NCBI RefSeq assembly: GCF_004328645.1
Contig: NZ_CP031395.1
Coordinates: 1,699,501 to 1,763,500 of the forward strand
Length of the DNA: 64,000 nucleotides
Direction of reading: 5' to 3'
Source of the DNA: Hylemonella gracilis
GTDB lineage: Bacteria > Pseudomonadota > Gammaproteobacteria > Burkholderiales > Burkholderiaceae_C
The notes under the pieces were generated by a model, which worked only from the letters and a program-made list of their open reading frames with translations, ran no database searches and was not told the origin of the DNA. This document shows positions 8,555 through 17,550 of the stretch, in pieces (position 1 is the first letter of the stretch; each line of letters begins with the position of its first letter). Made by a program: the position numbers and the translations under genes.

Positions 8555-9580
8555 ATGAAAACTGCATCCCGATCGACCCTGCACGCCCAAGGCCATGCCC
8601 TCAGCCGCCGCACCCTCCTGGGCACCGCGGGTGCCTGGGCCGTCGCCGCATCGCCCCTGTCGGCGGCCTTGGCGGCGACGCCGGTCTGGCCCAGCCGCAC
8701 CGTTCGCATCATCGTGCCCTTCGCCCCGGGCGGCGGTGCCGACAGCTCCGCGCGCGTGCTGGCGGAGATCCTGAGTCCCGCCTTGGGCCAGTCCGTGATC
8801 GTCGAGAACCGGCCGGGCGCGGGCAGTGCCATCGGCGTCACCGCCGCAGCCAAGAGCAACGACGGCCACACGCTGCTGATGGGCAGCAACAGCATGGTGA
8901 TCAACCCGGTCCTGCGGCCCAATATCGGCTATGACGTGGCCGGGGACTTCGATGTCGTGGGCATGGTGTCGGCGCAGCCGCTGGTGCTGGTGGTTCCCGC
9001 GGCGTCGTCGATCAAGTCGATCGACGACGTGGTGCGCGAGGCGCGGGCCAAGCCAGGGTATCTGACGGCGGGCAACAGCGGCAACGGCACGTTGGCGCAC
9101 ATCGCCTCCGAAATCTTCGCGAGCCAGACCGGCATCTCGCTGACGACCGTTCCCTACAAAGGGGAAAGCGCGCTGCTGCCCGACCTGCTGGGTGACCTGG
9201 TGTCGCTGGGGTTCCTGAATCTGCCCAGTGTCCTGGCGCACATCCGCTCGGGCCGCCTGCGTGCCATCGCGGTGTCGTCTCCCGAGCCGGCGCCCGAGTT
9301 GCCTGGCGTCCCGACCTTCCGGGCCTTGAACTATCCCAGCCTGGAAGTCCAGGGGTGGGCGGCCTTGTTCGCGCCCAAAGGATCGATTCCGGCCGCGGGC
9401 CTGGCGCGATTGGAGTCGCAACTGGCCCAGGCATTGAAATCTCAAACGGTGCGCGGCAAGTTCGCCGCGATCGGTGTCGTGCCGGTCATCCAGAGCCGCG
9501 CGGAAACCACCAAATTCATGCTCGCCGAAATGAACCGCTACGCCTCGGTGATCCAGGCGCGCGGCATCAAGGCGGAATGA
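8555..9580 (+). CDS. Bug/TctC-family tripartite tricarboxylate transporter substrate-binding protein
   Basis: Periplasmic solute-binding protein of 341 residues. The start is set by AGGAG ten bases upstream of ATG. The N-terminus carries a twin-arginine-like signal (SRRTLLG) and an alanine-rich hydrophobic stretch ending near ALAA. The mature protein has the family opening WPSRTVRIIVPFAPGGGAD and the downstream VPYKGESALLPDLL region. Bug ligands are usually carboxylates. No TctA/TctB membrane genes are nearby, which is common for Bug proteins. Its stop overlaps the next start by four bases. Confidence 0.9.
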   Translation: MKTASRSTLHAQGHALSRRTLLGTAGAWAVAASPLSAALAATPVWPSRTVRIIVPFAPGGGADSSARVLAEILSPALGQSVIVENRPGAGSAIGVTAAAKSNDGHTLLMGSNSMVINPVLRPNIGYDVAGDFDVVGMVSAQPLVLVVPAASSIKSIDDVVREARAKPGYLTAGNSGNGTLAHIASEIFASQTGISLTTVPYKGESALLPDLLGDLVSLGFLNLPSVLAHIRSGRLRAIAVSSPEPAPELPGVPTFRALNYPSLEVQGWAALFAPKGSIPAAGLARLESQLAQALKSQTVRGKFAAIGVVPVIQSRAETTKFMLAEMNRYASVIQARGIKAE

Positions 9581-10953
9581 GCGGGACCCCGATGCCAAAG
9601 CAAGAAGGACAAGAAGGACAAAGGGGACCGGCGGTGGGCTCCCGCGCCCCGTCCACCACGAAGACCGCCTCGGCTTCGCTGGAACTGACGCCCGATGTCC
9701 TGGTCTGTGGCGGTGGCCTGGCCGGTGCCATGGCGGCCGTCGCGGCGGCGCGGCAGGGCGCACAGGTTCTGTTGGTCGAGCGCTATGGGTTCCTGGGCGG
9801 CAACGCCACCGGCGGCGCGGTCGCCCAGTTCAACAGCTGGCAGACGAGCAGTGGCCGCCCGGTGATCGCCGGCCTGGCCCGCGAGGTGGTGGAGCGCCTG
9901 CGGGCCTATGGCGCGGCGGGCGAGCACCAGGTCTTCGTCATGTCCACGGGCCACACGATGGACCGCATCGAGTACGCCCCCGAGGTGCTCAAGCTGGTGC
10001 TGGACGACCTGATCCTGGAGGCTGGCGTGCAGCCGCTGCTGCACGCCAACGTGCTGGACGTCGAAGTCACTGACGGACGCCTCCACACCGTGCGCGTGCT
10101 GACCAAGAGCGGCGTGCTGAGCCTGCGCCCCCGGGTGCTTGTCGACACCACGGGGGACATCGACGTGCTGCACCGCGCTGGCGCGCGGTTCCTGGATTTG
10201 GAGGAGGGCGACCAACTGCAGCCCGCCACCATGATGTTCCGTTTCGGTCCCATCGACTACGCCCGCTTCGACGCCCTGGGTCCGGCCGACCTGAAGACCC
10301 TGGCCCGGCGCGGATACGAAGACGGCGAACTGGCCCGCGCCGCGCTGCACGCCGCGCGTGACCCCTATTCCTCCGACGCCTGGTTCAACATCAGTCGCCT
10401 GGGCATCGACGCCACGGACGTGACCGCGCTCAGCCGCGCGGAAATCGAAGGGCGCCGCCAAGCCTGGCGGGCCGCGGGCTACCTGCGCCGTGCCGTGCCT
10501 GGTTGCGAGGCCGGCCGGCTTCAGGCTTTCGCCACCCAGGTGGGCATCCGGGAGACCCGGCGGGTCCACGGCGACCATGTGCTGACGGCCGAGGAACTGA
10601 GCCAGCCGACGGTTTTCGACGATGGCATTGCCGCGGGCGCCTATCCCATCGACATCCACCCTGCCTCTGGCGGCGAGCTGATCTATACCCCACTGGGGCC
10701 CGACCATGCCTACCAGATTCCCTACCGCAGCCTGCTGCCGCGGGACCTGCGCAACACCCTGGTCGCGGGACGCGGCATCTCGGCTACCCACGCAGCCCTG
10801 GCCGCCATCCGGGTCATGACCATCTCCATGGCCGTGGGGCAGGCTGCGGGCGTGGCCGCGGCCCTGGCCTGCGCGGCGGACGGTGAGGTCCGCGCGGTCG
10901 AGGCCGGGCCCTTGCGGCGCCTGCTGCTGGACCAGGGGGCGGTGCTGGCCTGA
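9577..10953 (+). CDS. FAD-dependent oxidoreductase
   Basis: Product of 458 residues with a Rossmann FAD-binding signature near residue 45 (CGGGLAGAMAAVAAARQG), a following LGGNATGG segment typical of the FAD_oxidored (PF12831) group, and a C-terminal FAD-contacting region (GRGISATHAALAAIRVM). The first 40 residues are low-complexity (Gln/Glu/Gly, then Ser/Thr/Ala) and precede the fold. The start overlaps the Bug stop (ATGA). In this operon it probably oxidises the imported substrate or an intermediate; the reaction is unknown. Confidence 0.8.
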   Translation: MSGTPMPKQEGQEGQRGPAVGSRAPSTTKTASASLELTPDVLVCGGGLAGAMAAVAAARQGAQVLLVERYGFLGGNATGGAVAQFNSWQTSSGRPVIAGLAREVVERLRAYGAAGEHQVFVMSTGHTMDRIEYAPEVLKLVLDDLILEAGVQPLLHANVLDVEVTDGRLHTVRVLTKSGVLSLRPRVLVDTTGDIDVLHRAGARFLDLEEGDQLQPATMMFRFGPIDYARFDALGPADLKTLARRGYEDGELARAALHAARDPYSSDAWFNISRLGIDATDVTALSRAEIEGRRQAWRAAGYLRRAVPGCEAGRLQAFATQVGIRETRRVHGDHVLTAEELSQPTVFDDGIAAGAYPIDIHPASGGELIYTPLGPDHAYQIPYRSLLPRDLRNTLVAGRGISATHAALAAIRVMTISMAVGQAAGVAAALACAADGEVRAVEAGPLRRLLLDQGAVLA

Positions 10954-11001
10954 GTGTCCACCGACCCCAGCGCAATCCCTGCACCTGATCGAGGTTAAGC
11001 C

Positions 11002-11850
11002 ATGCATATCAACGGTCACACCGAAATCCTGCCTCTGCTGGGTTACCCGATCCAGGGGGTCAAGGCGCCCAGCATCTACAACCCTTATTTCGCGGCCTCA
11101 GGCATCAATGCGCTGCTGGTGCCGATGGGCTGTCCACCGGCGGAGTTCGCCGCGCTGATGCGCAGCCTGCTTGCCTTGCAGAACCTGCGTGGCGTGCTGA
11201 TCACCATGCCGCACAAGGTCGCCACCGTGGCGCTGCTGGACGAAGCCAGCATCGCCGTCCAGGTGGCCGGTGCCTGCAATGCCGTGCGCCGCCGCGCCGA
11301 TGGTCGTGTGATTGGGGATCTGTTCGACGGCGATGGTTTCGTGCGCGCTGCCTTGCGCCTGGGCGCCCGCTTGCAGGGCAACAGTGCCTTGGTGGTGGGG
11401 TGTGGTGGCGTGGGGTGCGCCATCGCCGCCGCCCTGGCCGGCGCGGGCGTGGCCAGGCTGGCGCTGTTCGACCCGCGATCGGAACAGGCCGAGGCGCTGG
11501 CCCAGCGTTTGCTCACCCATTTCCCGCACCTGGACATCGTGACCGGCAACAAGGACCCCCTCGGCCACGGGATCGTGGTCAACGCCACGCCCCTGGGCAT
11601 GGACCCGCAAGACCCGCTGCCCCTGGATGTCGACCGCCTGGTGCCCGGGACTTTCGTGGGTGAGGTGGTGATGAAAACCACCCTGACCCCCTTGCTGCGG
11701 GCCGCGCGCGCGCGCGGCTGCACCATCCAGTTCGGGGCCGACATGCTGTACGAACAGATACCGGCCTACCTGGAGTTCTTCGGCCTGCCGACCACCGATG
11801 GGGACCGCCTGCGCAACCTGGCGGACGAACCCGCGGAGCCCGTGGCATGA
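11002..11850 (+). CDS. Shikimate/quinate dehydrogenase-like protein (AroE family), divergent substrate site
   Basis: AroE-fold oxidoreductase of 282 residues. The catalytic Lys (TMPHK), the Asn (ACNAV) and the Asp (LFDG, in place of NTDG) are kept. The substrate-carboxylate segment, normally HSKSP, reads GVKAP, so both conserved serines are replaced by Val and Ala. The nucleotide-binding loop GCGGVGCAIAAAL is followed by ALFDPRS; an acidic residue at the end of the second strand suggests NAD rather than NADP. This looks like a catabolic relative, not the biosynthetic AroE. Its stop overlaps the next start by four bases. Confidence 0.82.
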   Translation: MHINGHTEILPLLGYPIQGVKAPSIYNPYFAASGINALLVPMGCPPAEFAALMRSLLALQNLRGVLITMPHKVATVALLDEASIAVQVAGACNAVRRRADGRVIGDLFDGDGFVRAALRLGARLQGNSALVVGCGGVGCAIAAALAGAGVARLALFDPRSEQAEALAQRLLTHFPHLDIVTGNKDPLGHGIVVNATPLGMDPQDPLPLDVDRLVPGTFVGEVVMKTTLTPLLRAARARGCTIQFGADMLYEQIPAYLEFFGLPTTDGDRLRNLADEPAEPVA

Positions 11851-12800
11851 GTGCGCTGAGCGCGTTCGCGCCTCAGACCCTGGGTTCTGCCCTCGAACCC
11901 GGGCTTGGACGCGAGCCCACGCAGGCGCTGCGCGGCGAGGCGCGCAACCCCATCGGTCTGGATGGGCTGGAGTTCATCGAATACGCCACGCCCCGCCCTC
12001 AGGCCCTGGGACAGGTGCTGGAGATGATGGGCTTTTGCCTGGTCGCGCGACACCGCTCGCGCGAGGTGCTGCTCTATCGCCAGGGCGATCTGAACGTGGT
12101 GGTCAACGCCCATGGCGCCGAGGCCCGGGCCGGCGACGCGCCGGCCCTCTCGGCCATGGCCTTGCGGGTGCGTGATGCCCGTGCCGCCTGGCACTTTGTG
12201 CTCGCGCGCGGTGCCTGGGAGGTGCCTCCCCGCGCCGAAGTGATGGAGTTGCACCTGCCCGCCATCCACGGCCCCGGTGGCAGCCGCATCCACTTCGTGG
12301 ACCGTTACCGCGACTTCAGCATCTACGACGTGGATTTCGTGCCCGTGCCGGGCGCGGACCCGCACCCGCCGGCCACCGCGGGCCTGCACTTTTTCGGCGT
12401 GGTGCAGTACATCGGCCCCGGGCGCAGCCACGATTGGACCGAGTACTACGGCGAGCTGTTCGGCGCGGAGCCCCTGCCCGACGAGCGACGCTTCGGCATC
12501 ATGCCCAAGGGCAAGTTGCTGCGTGTTCCGGCGCTGGAGACGGGCGGGCAGTTCGTGCTGCAACTGATCGAACCCGAGCCGGATCTGGGTCTGTTGGACA
12601 ACGGTGAACGCCTGCAGCGCATCGGACTGGGTGTGCCCGACGTCATGGCCGCCGTCCAAGCGCTGCGCGCGCGGGGCGTGGAGTTCATCGAAACCGGTGT
12701 GGTGCAGCCCGGGCAGCGTGGCGCGCTCACCAAGACCTACCTGGGTTCGGTCGTGTTCGAGCTGGTGCATAGCGCGCGACCCGAGGGGCCGGGCCGATGA
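11847..12800 (+). CDS. VOC-fold, 4-hydroxyphenylpyruvate dioxygenase-like protein
   Basis: Product of 317 residues with the paired VOC modules of the HPPD family. It resembles the C-terminal half of the bifunctional QuiC-type 3-dehydroshikimate dehydratases of pseudomonads, here as a free-standing protein. Of the three expected metal ligands, the first His (LHFFGVV) and the Glu (VVFELVH) appear kept, but the place of the second His (usually QHIA) reads QRIG. True HPPD activity is therefore doubtful. Starts and stops overlap both neighbours by four bases, so it is translated together with the isomerase gene that follows. Confidence 0.75.
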   Translation: MSALSAFAPQTLGSALEPGLGREPTQALRGEARNPIGLDGLEFIEYATPRPQALGQVLEMMGFCLVARHRSREVLLYRQGDLNVVVNAHGAEARAGDAPALSAMALRVRDARAAWHFVLARGAWEVPPRAEVMELHLPAIHGPGGSRIHFVDRYRDFSIYDVDFVPVPGADPHPPATAGLHFFGVVQYIGPGRSHDWTEYYGELFGAEPLPDERRFGIMPKGKLLRVPALETGGQFVLQLIEPEPDLGLLDNGERLQRIGLGVPDVMAAVQALRARGVEFIETGVVQPGQRGALTKTYLGSVVFELVHSARPEGPGR

Positions 12801-13765
12801 GCGCCGTGCCGGGTTGCGCCAGCCAGGCTCCTGACCCGGTCATCCGTGCCCTGGGCATGGACACCATCACCCTGGCCGGCCCGCTGGAAGCCAAGCTGGA
12901 GGCCATGGCTGAAGCCGGCTTCGCCCAGGTCATGCTCAAGGCCGGTGACCTGGTGGGCCACCCGCAGGGCTGGCAGGCGGCGGTGCGGGCCGTCCAGCGC
13001 AGCGGCCTGCGTGGCACGGGCTTCCAGGTGCTGCGCGATTTCGAGGGCTTGTCGGGCCATCTGCACGATTACAAGGTTGACATTGCCAAGAGCATGATCG
13101 AGATGTGCGCGGCGCTGAGGTGTGACGTGCTGCTGGCCTGCTCGTCCACCTCCCGCCATGCCAGCGAGGACCTGGACCACATCGCGCGCGACCTGCGCAA
13201 GCTCGCCATGCTGGCCCTGCCTTTTGGCATCCGCATCGCCTACGAGGCCCTGTCCTGGGGCCGCGTGGTCAACCAGTTCACCACCGCCTGGGACGTGGTA
13301 CAGCGCGCCGACTGTCCCAATCTGGGCCTGGGCATCGATTCCTTCCACATCGTCGCCGCCGGCACGCCGCTGGAAGCGATGGATGAGCTGCAAGCAGACA
13401 AGATCTTCCTGGTCCAACTGGCCGACTTCATGTGGCAGGAAACCCGGACCTTCGAGGAGCGCATGACCACGGCGCGCACCTTCCGCGTGTTTCCGGGCGA
13501 GGGCGTGCACAGCGATGAGTTGGTGCAACTCGTGCTCAAGCTGGACGCCCTGGGGTATGGCGGCGACTACAGCTTCGAAGTCTTCAACGACGACTACCTG
13601 CAACTGCCTTTGCCGCGCGTGGCGGAGCGTGCACGCCGGTCGGCCCGATGGCTCGCCGACGACGTGCTGCGCATCTCGGCCCCCTGCCCAGCGAGCTGCG
13701 CCTGCGGCGCTGACGCCAGCCTGCCGCCACGCCGGGGACGCGGCTGTGCGGGCGGCCCCACGTAA
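12797..13765 (+). CDS. Sugar phosphate isomerase/epimerase family, 3-dehydroshikimate dehydratase-like
   Basis: TIM-barrel (xylose-isomerase-like, PF01261) protein of 322 residues. Candidate divalent-metal ligands occur in the order seen in bacterial 3-dehydroshikimate dehydratases: Glu (AYEALSWGR), Asp (GIDSFH), Gln (LVQLADF) and Glu (SFEVFNDD). That enzyme converts 3-dehydroshikimate to protocatechuate. The last 35 residues are rich in Cys, Arg and Gly and look like unstructured read-through before a late stop. It is the last gene of the islet; aroB begins nine bases later. Confidence 0.8.
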   Translation: MSAVPGCASQAPDPVIRALGMDTITLAGPLEAKLEAMAEAGFAQVMLKAGDLVGHPQGWQAAVRAVQRSGLRGTGFQVLRDFEGLSGHLHDYKVDIAKSMIEMCAALRCDVLLACSSTSRHASEDLDHIARDLRKLAMLALPFGIRIAYEALSWGRVVNQFTTAWDVVQRADCPNLGLGIDSFHIVAAGTPLEAMDELQADKIFLVQLADFMWQETRTFEERMTTARTFRVFPGEGVHSDELVQLVLKLDALGYGGDYSFEVFNDDYLQLPLPRVAERARRSARWLADDVLRISAPCPASCACGADASLPPRRGRGCAGGPT

Positions 13766-13774
13766 ACTAGCGGG

Positions 13775-15010
13775 ATGTCTTCCATCTCTCCATCGGCGCC
13801 GGTGACGGTGCCCGCGTCCATCCGGCCCGTGTCCTACGACCTGTCCGAGTCCTCGGGTTTTCGGGACGGGGCCGCGCCGGCCGCCGAGGGTGACGGGGCC
13901 TCGCCGCAGCAGGTGCGCATCGAGCTGCGCGAATCCGGGGCCGACCGCAGCTACCCCATCTTCATCGGCAGCGGCCTGCTGTCCTGGTCGGCCAGCTTCG
14001 CGGGTCTGCCCAAGGCCGCGCAGGCGCTGATCGTCAGCAACACGACGGTAGCGCCCCTGTACGCCCAGACGCTCAAGCAGGCCCTGCAGGCGCACCACGC
14101 GCAGGTGCAGGTGCTGGAACTGCCCGACGGCGAGGCGCACAAGGACTGGCCAACCCTGAACCTGATCTTCGACGCGCTGCTGAGCCAGGGCGCGGACCGC
14201 AAGACCGTGCTCTACGCGCTGGGTGGTGGCGTGGTGGGCGACATGACGGGTTTCGCCGCCGCCTGCTACATGCGCGGCGTGCCCTTTGTGCAGGTGCCCA
14301 CGACCCTGCTGGCGCAGGTGGATTCCTCGGTGGGCGGCAAGACGGCGATCAACCACCCGCAGGGCAAGAACATGATCGGCGCCTTCTACCAGCCGCGGCG
14401 CGTGGTCTGCGACCTGGACCTGCTCAAGACCCTGCCCGCGCGCGAACTCAGCGCCGGCCTGGCCGAAGTCATCAAGTACGGCCCCATCTTTGACATGGCC
14501 CTGCTGGACTGGCTGGAGCAGCACATGGACGCGCTGCGCGCGCTCGACACCGCGGCCCTGGCGCATGCCGTGCGCCGCAGCTGCGAGATCAAGGCCGAGG
14601 TGGTGGGCCAGGACGAACGCGAAAACGGTCTGCGCGCCATCCTCAACTTCGGCCACACCTTCGGCCACGCCATCGAGGCGGGGCTGGGCTACGGCGCCTG
14701 GCTGCACGGCGAGGCCGTGGGCTGCGGCATGGTGCTGGCCGCCACGCTCTCGCAGCGCCTGGGCCTGGTGGACGCGGACTTCGTGGCGCGCCTGAAGCGC
14801 CTGATCGAACGCGCCGGCCTGCCCGTCGTGGCCCCGGTGCTGGACAAGAACGACAACGCGGGGCGTTACCTGGACCTGATGCGCTTGGACAAGAAGGCCG
14901 AGGCGGGGGAAATCAAGTTCGTGGTCATCGAGCGCCCCGGCCAGGCCGGCTTGCGTGGCGCGCCCGACGCCTTGGTGCGCGAGGTGATCGATGCCTGCGC
15001 GGCGGTCTGA
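13775..15010 (+). CDS. aroB: 3-dehydroquinate synthase
   Basis: Converts DAHP to 3-dehydroquinate, the second step of the shikimate pathway. The 411-residue product has the NAD-binding [13 protein letters not shown] motif, the [10 protein letters not shown] loop and the zinc-binding [11 protein letters not shown] and LHGEAVG segments. It is about 45 residues longer than most AroB proteins. The extra N-terminus is Ser/Pro/Ala-rich, and an internal GTG at 13912 would give the usual length. The gene is separated from its usual partner aroK by the catabolic islet. Confidence 0.93.
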   Translation: MSSISPSAPVTVPASIRPVSYDLSESSGFRDGAAPAAEGDGASPQQVRIELRESGADRSYPIFIGSGLLSWSASFAGLPKAAQALIVSNTTVAPLYAQTLKQALQAHHAQVQVLELPDGEAHKDWPTLNLIFDALLSQGADRKTVLYALGGGVVGDMTGFAAACYMRGVPFVQVPTTLLAQVDSSVGGKTAINHPQGKNMIGAFYQPRRVVCDLDLLKTLPARELSAGLAEVIKYGPIFDMALLDWLEQHMDALRALDTAALAHAVRRSCEIKAEVVGQDERENGLRAILNFGHTFGHAIEAGLGYGAWLHGEAVGCGMVLAATLSQRLGLVDADFVARLKRLIERAGLPVVAPVLDKNDNAGRYLDLMRLDKKAEAGEIKFVVIERPGQAGLRGAPDALVREVIDACAAV

Positions 15011-15052
15011 ATGTCGGCTGCAGTGGCGGTTGGAACGGAACCCGGCACCACC

Positions 15053-16213
15053 ATGACGCACACCCTCGCCGCGTGGGCCAGCGACCCCGCGCGCAGCCGG
15101 GGCCGACGCCACCCGCAGGCCCCCGCGCCCACGCGCAACGAACACCAGCGCGACCGCGACCGCATCGTCCACTCCACGGCCTTTCGCCGCCTGGTCTACA
15201 AGACCCAGGTCTTCCTCAACCACGAGGGCGACCTGTTCCGCACGCGCATGACGCACTCGCTGGAAGTCGCCCAGCTCGGCCGTTCCATCGCCCGCGCCCT
15301 GGCCTTGAACGAAGACCTGGTGGAAGCCATCGCGCTGGCGCACGACCTGGGCCACACGCCCTTTGGCCACACCGGGCAAGACGCGCTCAACGAGGCCATG
15401 CATGAACATGGCGGCTTCGAGCACAACCTGCAGAGCCTGCGTGTGGTGGACGCGCTGGAAGAACGCTACCCCGATTTCGACGGCCTGAACCTGACCTTCG
15501 AAACCCGCGAAGGCATCCTCAAGCATTGCTCGCGCGCCAACGCCGAGGCGCTGGAAGCGGCCGAGCCCGGCGGCGTGGCGCGGCGTTTTCTGGACCGCAC
15601 CCAGCCCAGCCTGGAGGCGCAGCTGTGCAACTTGGCCGACGAGATCGCCTACAACGCGCACGACATCGACGACGGCGTGCGCTCCGGCCTGATCACGCTG
15701 GAGCAGCTCGAAGCCGTGCCCCTGTTCGACACCTATCGGCGTGAAGTGCTGCGCGAGCATCCCGACTTGGCCGCGCCGCGCGCCGGCCGCCGCCTGCTCT
15801 ACGAAAGCATCCGGCGCATGCTCAGTGCCCAGGTCTACGACGTGATCGCCGCGACCCAGGCCCGCCTGGACCACAACCGTCCGGCCAGCGCCGACGAGGT
15901 GCGCCGCCTGCCGCCGCAACTGGGCTTCAGCCCGGCCATGCGCGAGCAGTCCATCGCGCTCAAGCAGTTCCTGTTCCAGAATCTTTACCGCCACCCGCAG
16001 GTCACGCGGACCATGGCCCTGGCGCGCCAGGTCATCCAGGAGCTGTACGCCTGCTACTGCGCCGCGCCGCAAGAGATGCAGCAGGGCTACGCCGACAAGG
16101 CGGCCCAGGCCGACGGCCCGCAGCGCGTGGTGGCCGACTACATCGCCGGCATGACCGACCGCTACGCCAGCCGCGAACATGGCCGCCTGACAGGGCGCAC
16201 ACTCTGGGAATGA
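15053..16213 (+). CDS. dgt: dGTP triphosphohydrolase-like HD-domain protein
   Basis: Predicted dNTP triphosphohydrolase that releases tripolyphosphate from deoxynucleoside triphosphates. The product has 386 residues with the N-terminal family signature (RNEHQRDRDRIVHSTAFRRL), the HD metal site (MTHSLEVAQ, ALAHDLGHTPFGH) and the later GGFEHN motif. A frame-continuous ATG directly after the aroB stop (15011) would add 14 residues; the internal ATG gives the more usual N-terminus. It follows aroB as in many betaproteobacteria. Confidence 0.88.
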   Translation: MTHTLAAWASDPARSRGRRHPQAPAPTRNEHQRDRDRIVHSTAFRRLVYKTQVFLNHEGDLFRTRMTHSLEVAQLGRSIARALALNEDLVEAIALAHDLGHTPFGHTGQDALNEAMHEHGGFEHNLQSLRVVDALEERYPDFDGLNLTFETREGILKHCSRANAEALEAAEPGGVARRFLDRTQPSLEAQLCNLADEIAYNAHDIDDGVRSGLITLEQLEAVPLFDTYRREVLREHPDLAAPRAGRRLLYESIRRMLSAQVYDVIAATQARLDHNRPASADEVRRLPPQLGFSPAMREQSIALKQFLFQNLYRHPQVTRTMALARQVIQELYACYCAAPQEMQQGYADKAAQADGPQRVVADYIAGMTDRYASREHGRLTGRTLWE

Positions 16214-17550
16214 CGCGCATGCCGAAGACAGAAACTTCAAAGACGGGCAGGACCACGAGCGCGGCCTGGGTGGTCATCGTCGCGGGTGTGGCTGCGGCCT
16301 TGCACGTGGGCAAGCTGCCGCCCGCCATCCCCGTGCTGCGCGAGGCGCTGGACCTCACCCTGGTGCAGGCCGGTTTCATGCTCGCGCTGGTGCAGCTCGC
16401 GGGCATGCTGCTGGGCGTGGTCGCGGGCCTGCTGGCCGATGGCATGGGCCTGCGCCGCGGCATGATCGTCGGCTTGGTGCTGCTGGGCATCAGCAGCGCG
16501 GCCGGGGGCCTGGCCCAGGACGCGACGGCCTTGCTGCTGCTGCGCGCGCTGGAAGGCTGCGGCGTGCTGATGGCCACCATGCCTGGGCCGGGCCTGATCC
16601 GGCGCATCGTGAGCCTGGAAGCCGGGGCCGAAGGCCCGACGCCGGGCAGGCTGAACGCCGCGCTCAGCCTGTGGAGCATGTACATGCCCGCGGGCACGGC
16701 GCTGTCCTTGCTGGTCACACCCTGGATCATCGGCCTCGTGGGCTGGGCCGCATGCTGGTGGGTCTTGGCGGCGCTGGCCTTGCTGGCCGCCGCGCTGGTG
16801 GCGCGTGCCTTGCCGCCGGACGCCCCGCGCACAGCCATGCACGCTGGCAAGCAAGACGCCGCCAAGTCGGATCACTGGACGGCGCGCCTGCGCCAGACCC
16901 TGGGCGCCCTCGGTCCCTGGCTGCTGGCCCTGACCTTCGGCGTCTACGCCGCGCAGTGGCTGACGGTGGTGGGCTTCCTGCCCTCGGCCTACGCGCAGGC
17001 CGGCGTCTCGGTGCAATGGGCCGGTCTGCTCACGGCGGGCGTGGCGCTCATCAACATCGTGGGCAATGTGGGCGCGGGCCGTCTGCTGCAAGCCCATGTG
17101 CCCGCGCGCACCGTGTTGGGCACGGGCTTTGGCGTGATGGCCGTGTCGGCTTGCGTGGCCTTCGCCGACTGGCCGCACTGGCTGGCCGTGGAGTCGGCAA
17201 CCGCCATTGGCGTGTCGCGCTACCTGGCGGTGCTGCTGTTCTCCACCGTGGGGGGCGTCATCCCCGGCACGCTGTTCGCGCTGTCGGTGCGCCTGGCGCC
17301 CAGCGAGCGCACCGTGGGTGCCACGGTGGGCTGGATGCAGCAGGGCTCGTCCGCGGGCCAGGTGCTGTTGCCGCCCCTGGCGGGCTGGCTGGCCCAGCGC
17401 GTGGGCGGCTGGCACTGGACCTGGGCTTTGACCGGCGCCTGCGCCCTCGCGGGGCTGGTGCTGACCTGGGCCATTGGGCGCCAATTGCACCGGCAAGTGA
17501 GCCGACCATCGGACCAATCGGTGCGCCAACCTTCGGAGCAAGGCGCATGA
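16210..17550 (+). CDS. MFS transporter, cyanate permease-like
   Basis: Inner-membrane major facilitator with about 12 hydrophobic helices in 446 residues. It has an MFS loop 2-3 signature (GLLADGMGLRRGM), and the second half repeats the fold. Overall it resembles the CynX/NimT-like branch, but the substrate cannot be deduced. Its start overlaps the dgt stop and its stop overlaps the DUF1415 gene (ATGA at both ends), so it is co-translated with aroB-dgt and the genes that follow. Confidence 0.85.
   Translation: MTRMPKTETSKTGRTTSAAWVVIVAGVAAALHVGKLPPAIPVLREALDLTLVQAGFMLALVQLAGMLLGVVAGLLADGMGLRRGMIVGLVLLGISSAAGGLAQDATALLLLRALEGCGVLMATMPGPGLIRRIVSLEAGAEGPTPGRLNAALSLWSMYMPAGTALSLLVTPWIIGLVGWAACWWVLAALALLAAALVARALPPDAPRTAMHAGKQDAAKSDHWTARLRQTLGALGPWLLALTFGVYAAQWLTVVGFLPSAYAQAGVSVQWAGLLTAGVALINIVGNVGAGRLLQAHVPARTVLGTGFGVMAVSACVAFADWPHWLAVESATAIGVSRYLAVLLFSTVGGVIPGTLFALSVRLAPSERTVGATVGWMQQGSSAGQVLLPPLAGWLAQRVGGWHWTWALTGACALAGLVLTWAIGRQLHRQVSRPSDQSVRQPSEQGA

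Noticed and set aside
12737..16240. Very long minus-strand open frame opposite aroB, dgt and the isomerase gene
   Set aside because: Composition is the antisense of GC-rich coding DNA (His, Gln, Arg and Gly-rich), with no recognisable domain, and the sense strand holds clear enzymes.
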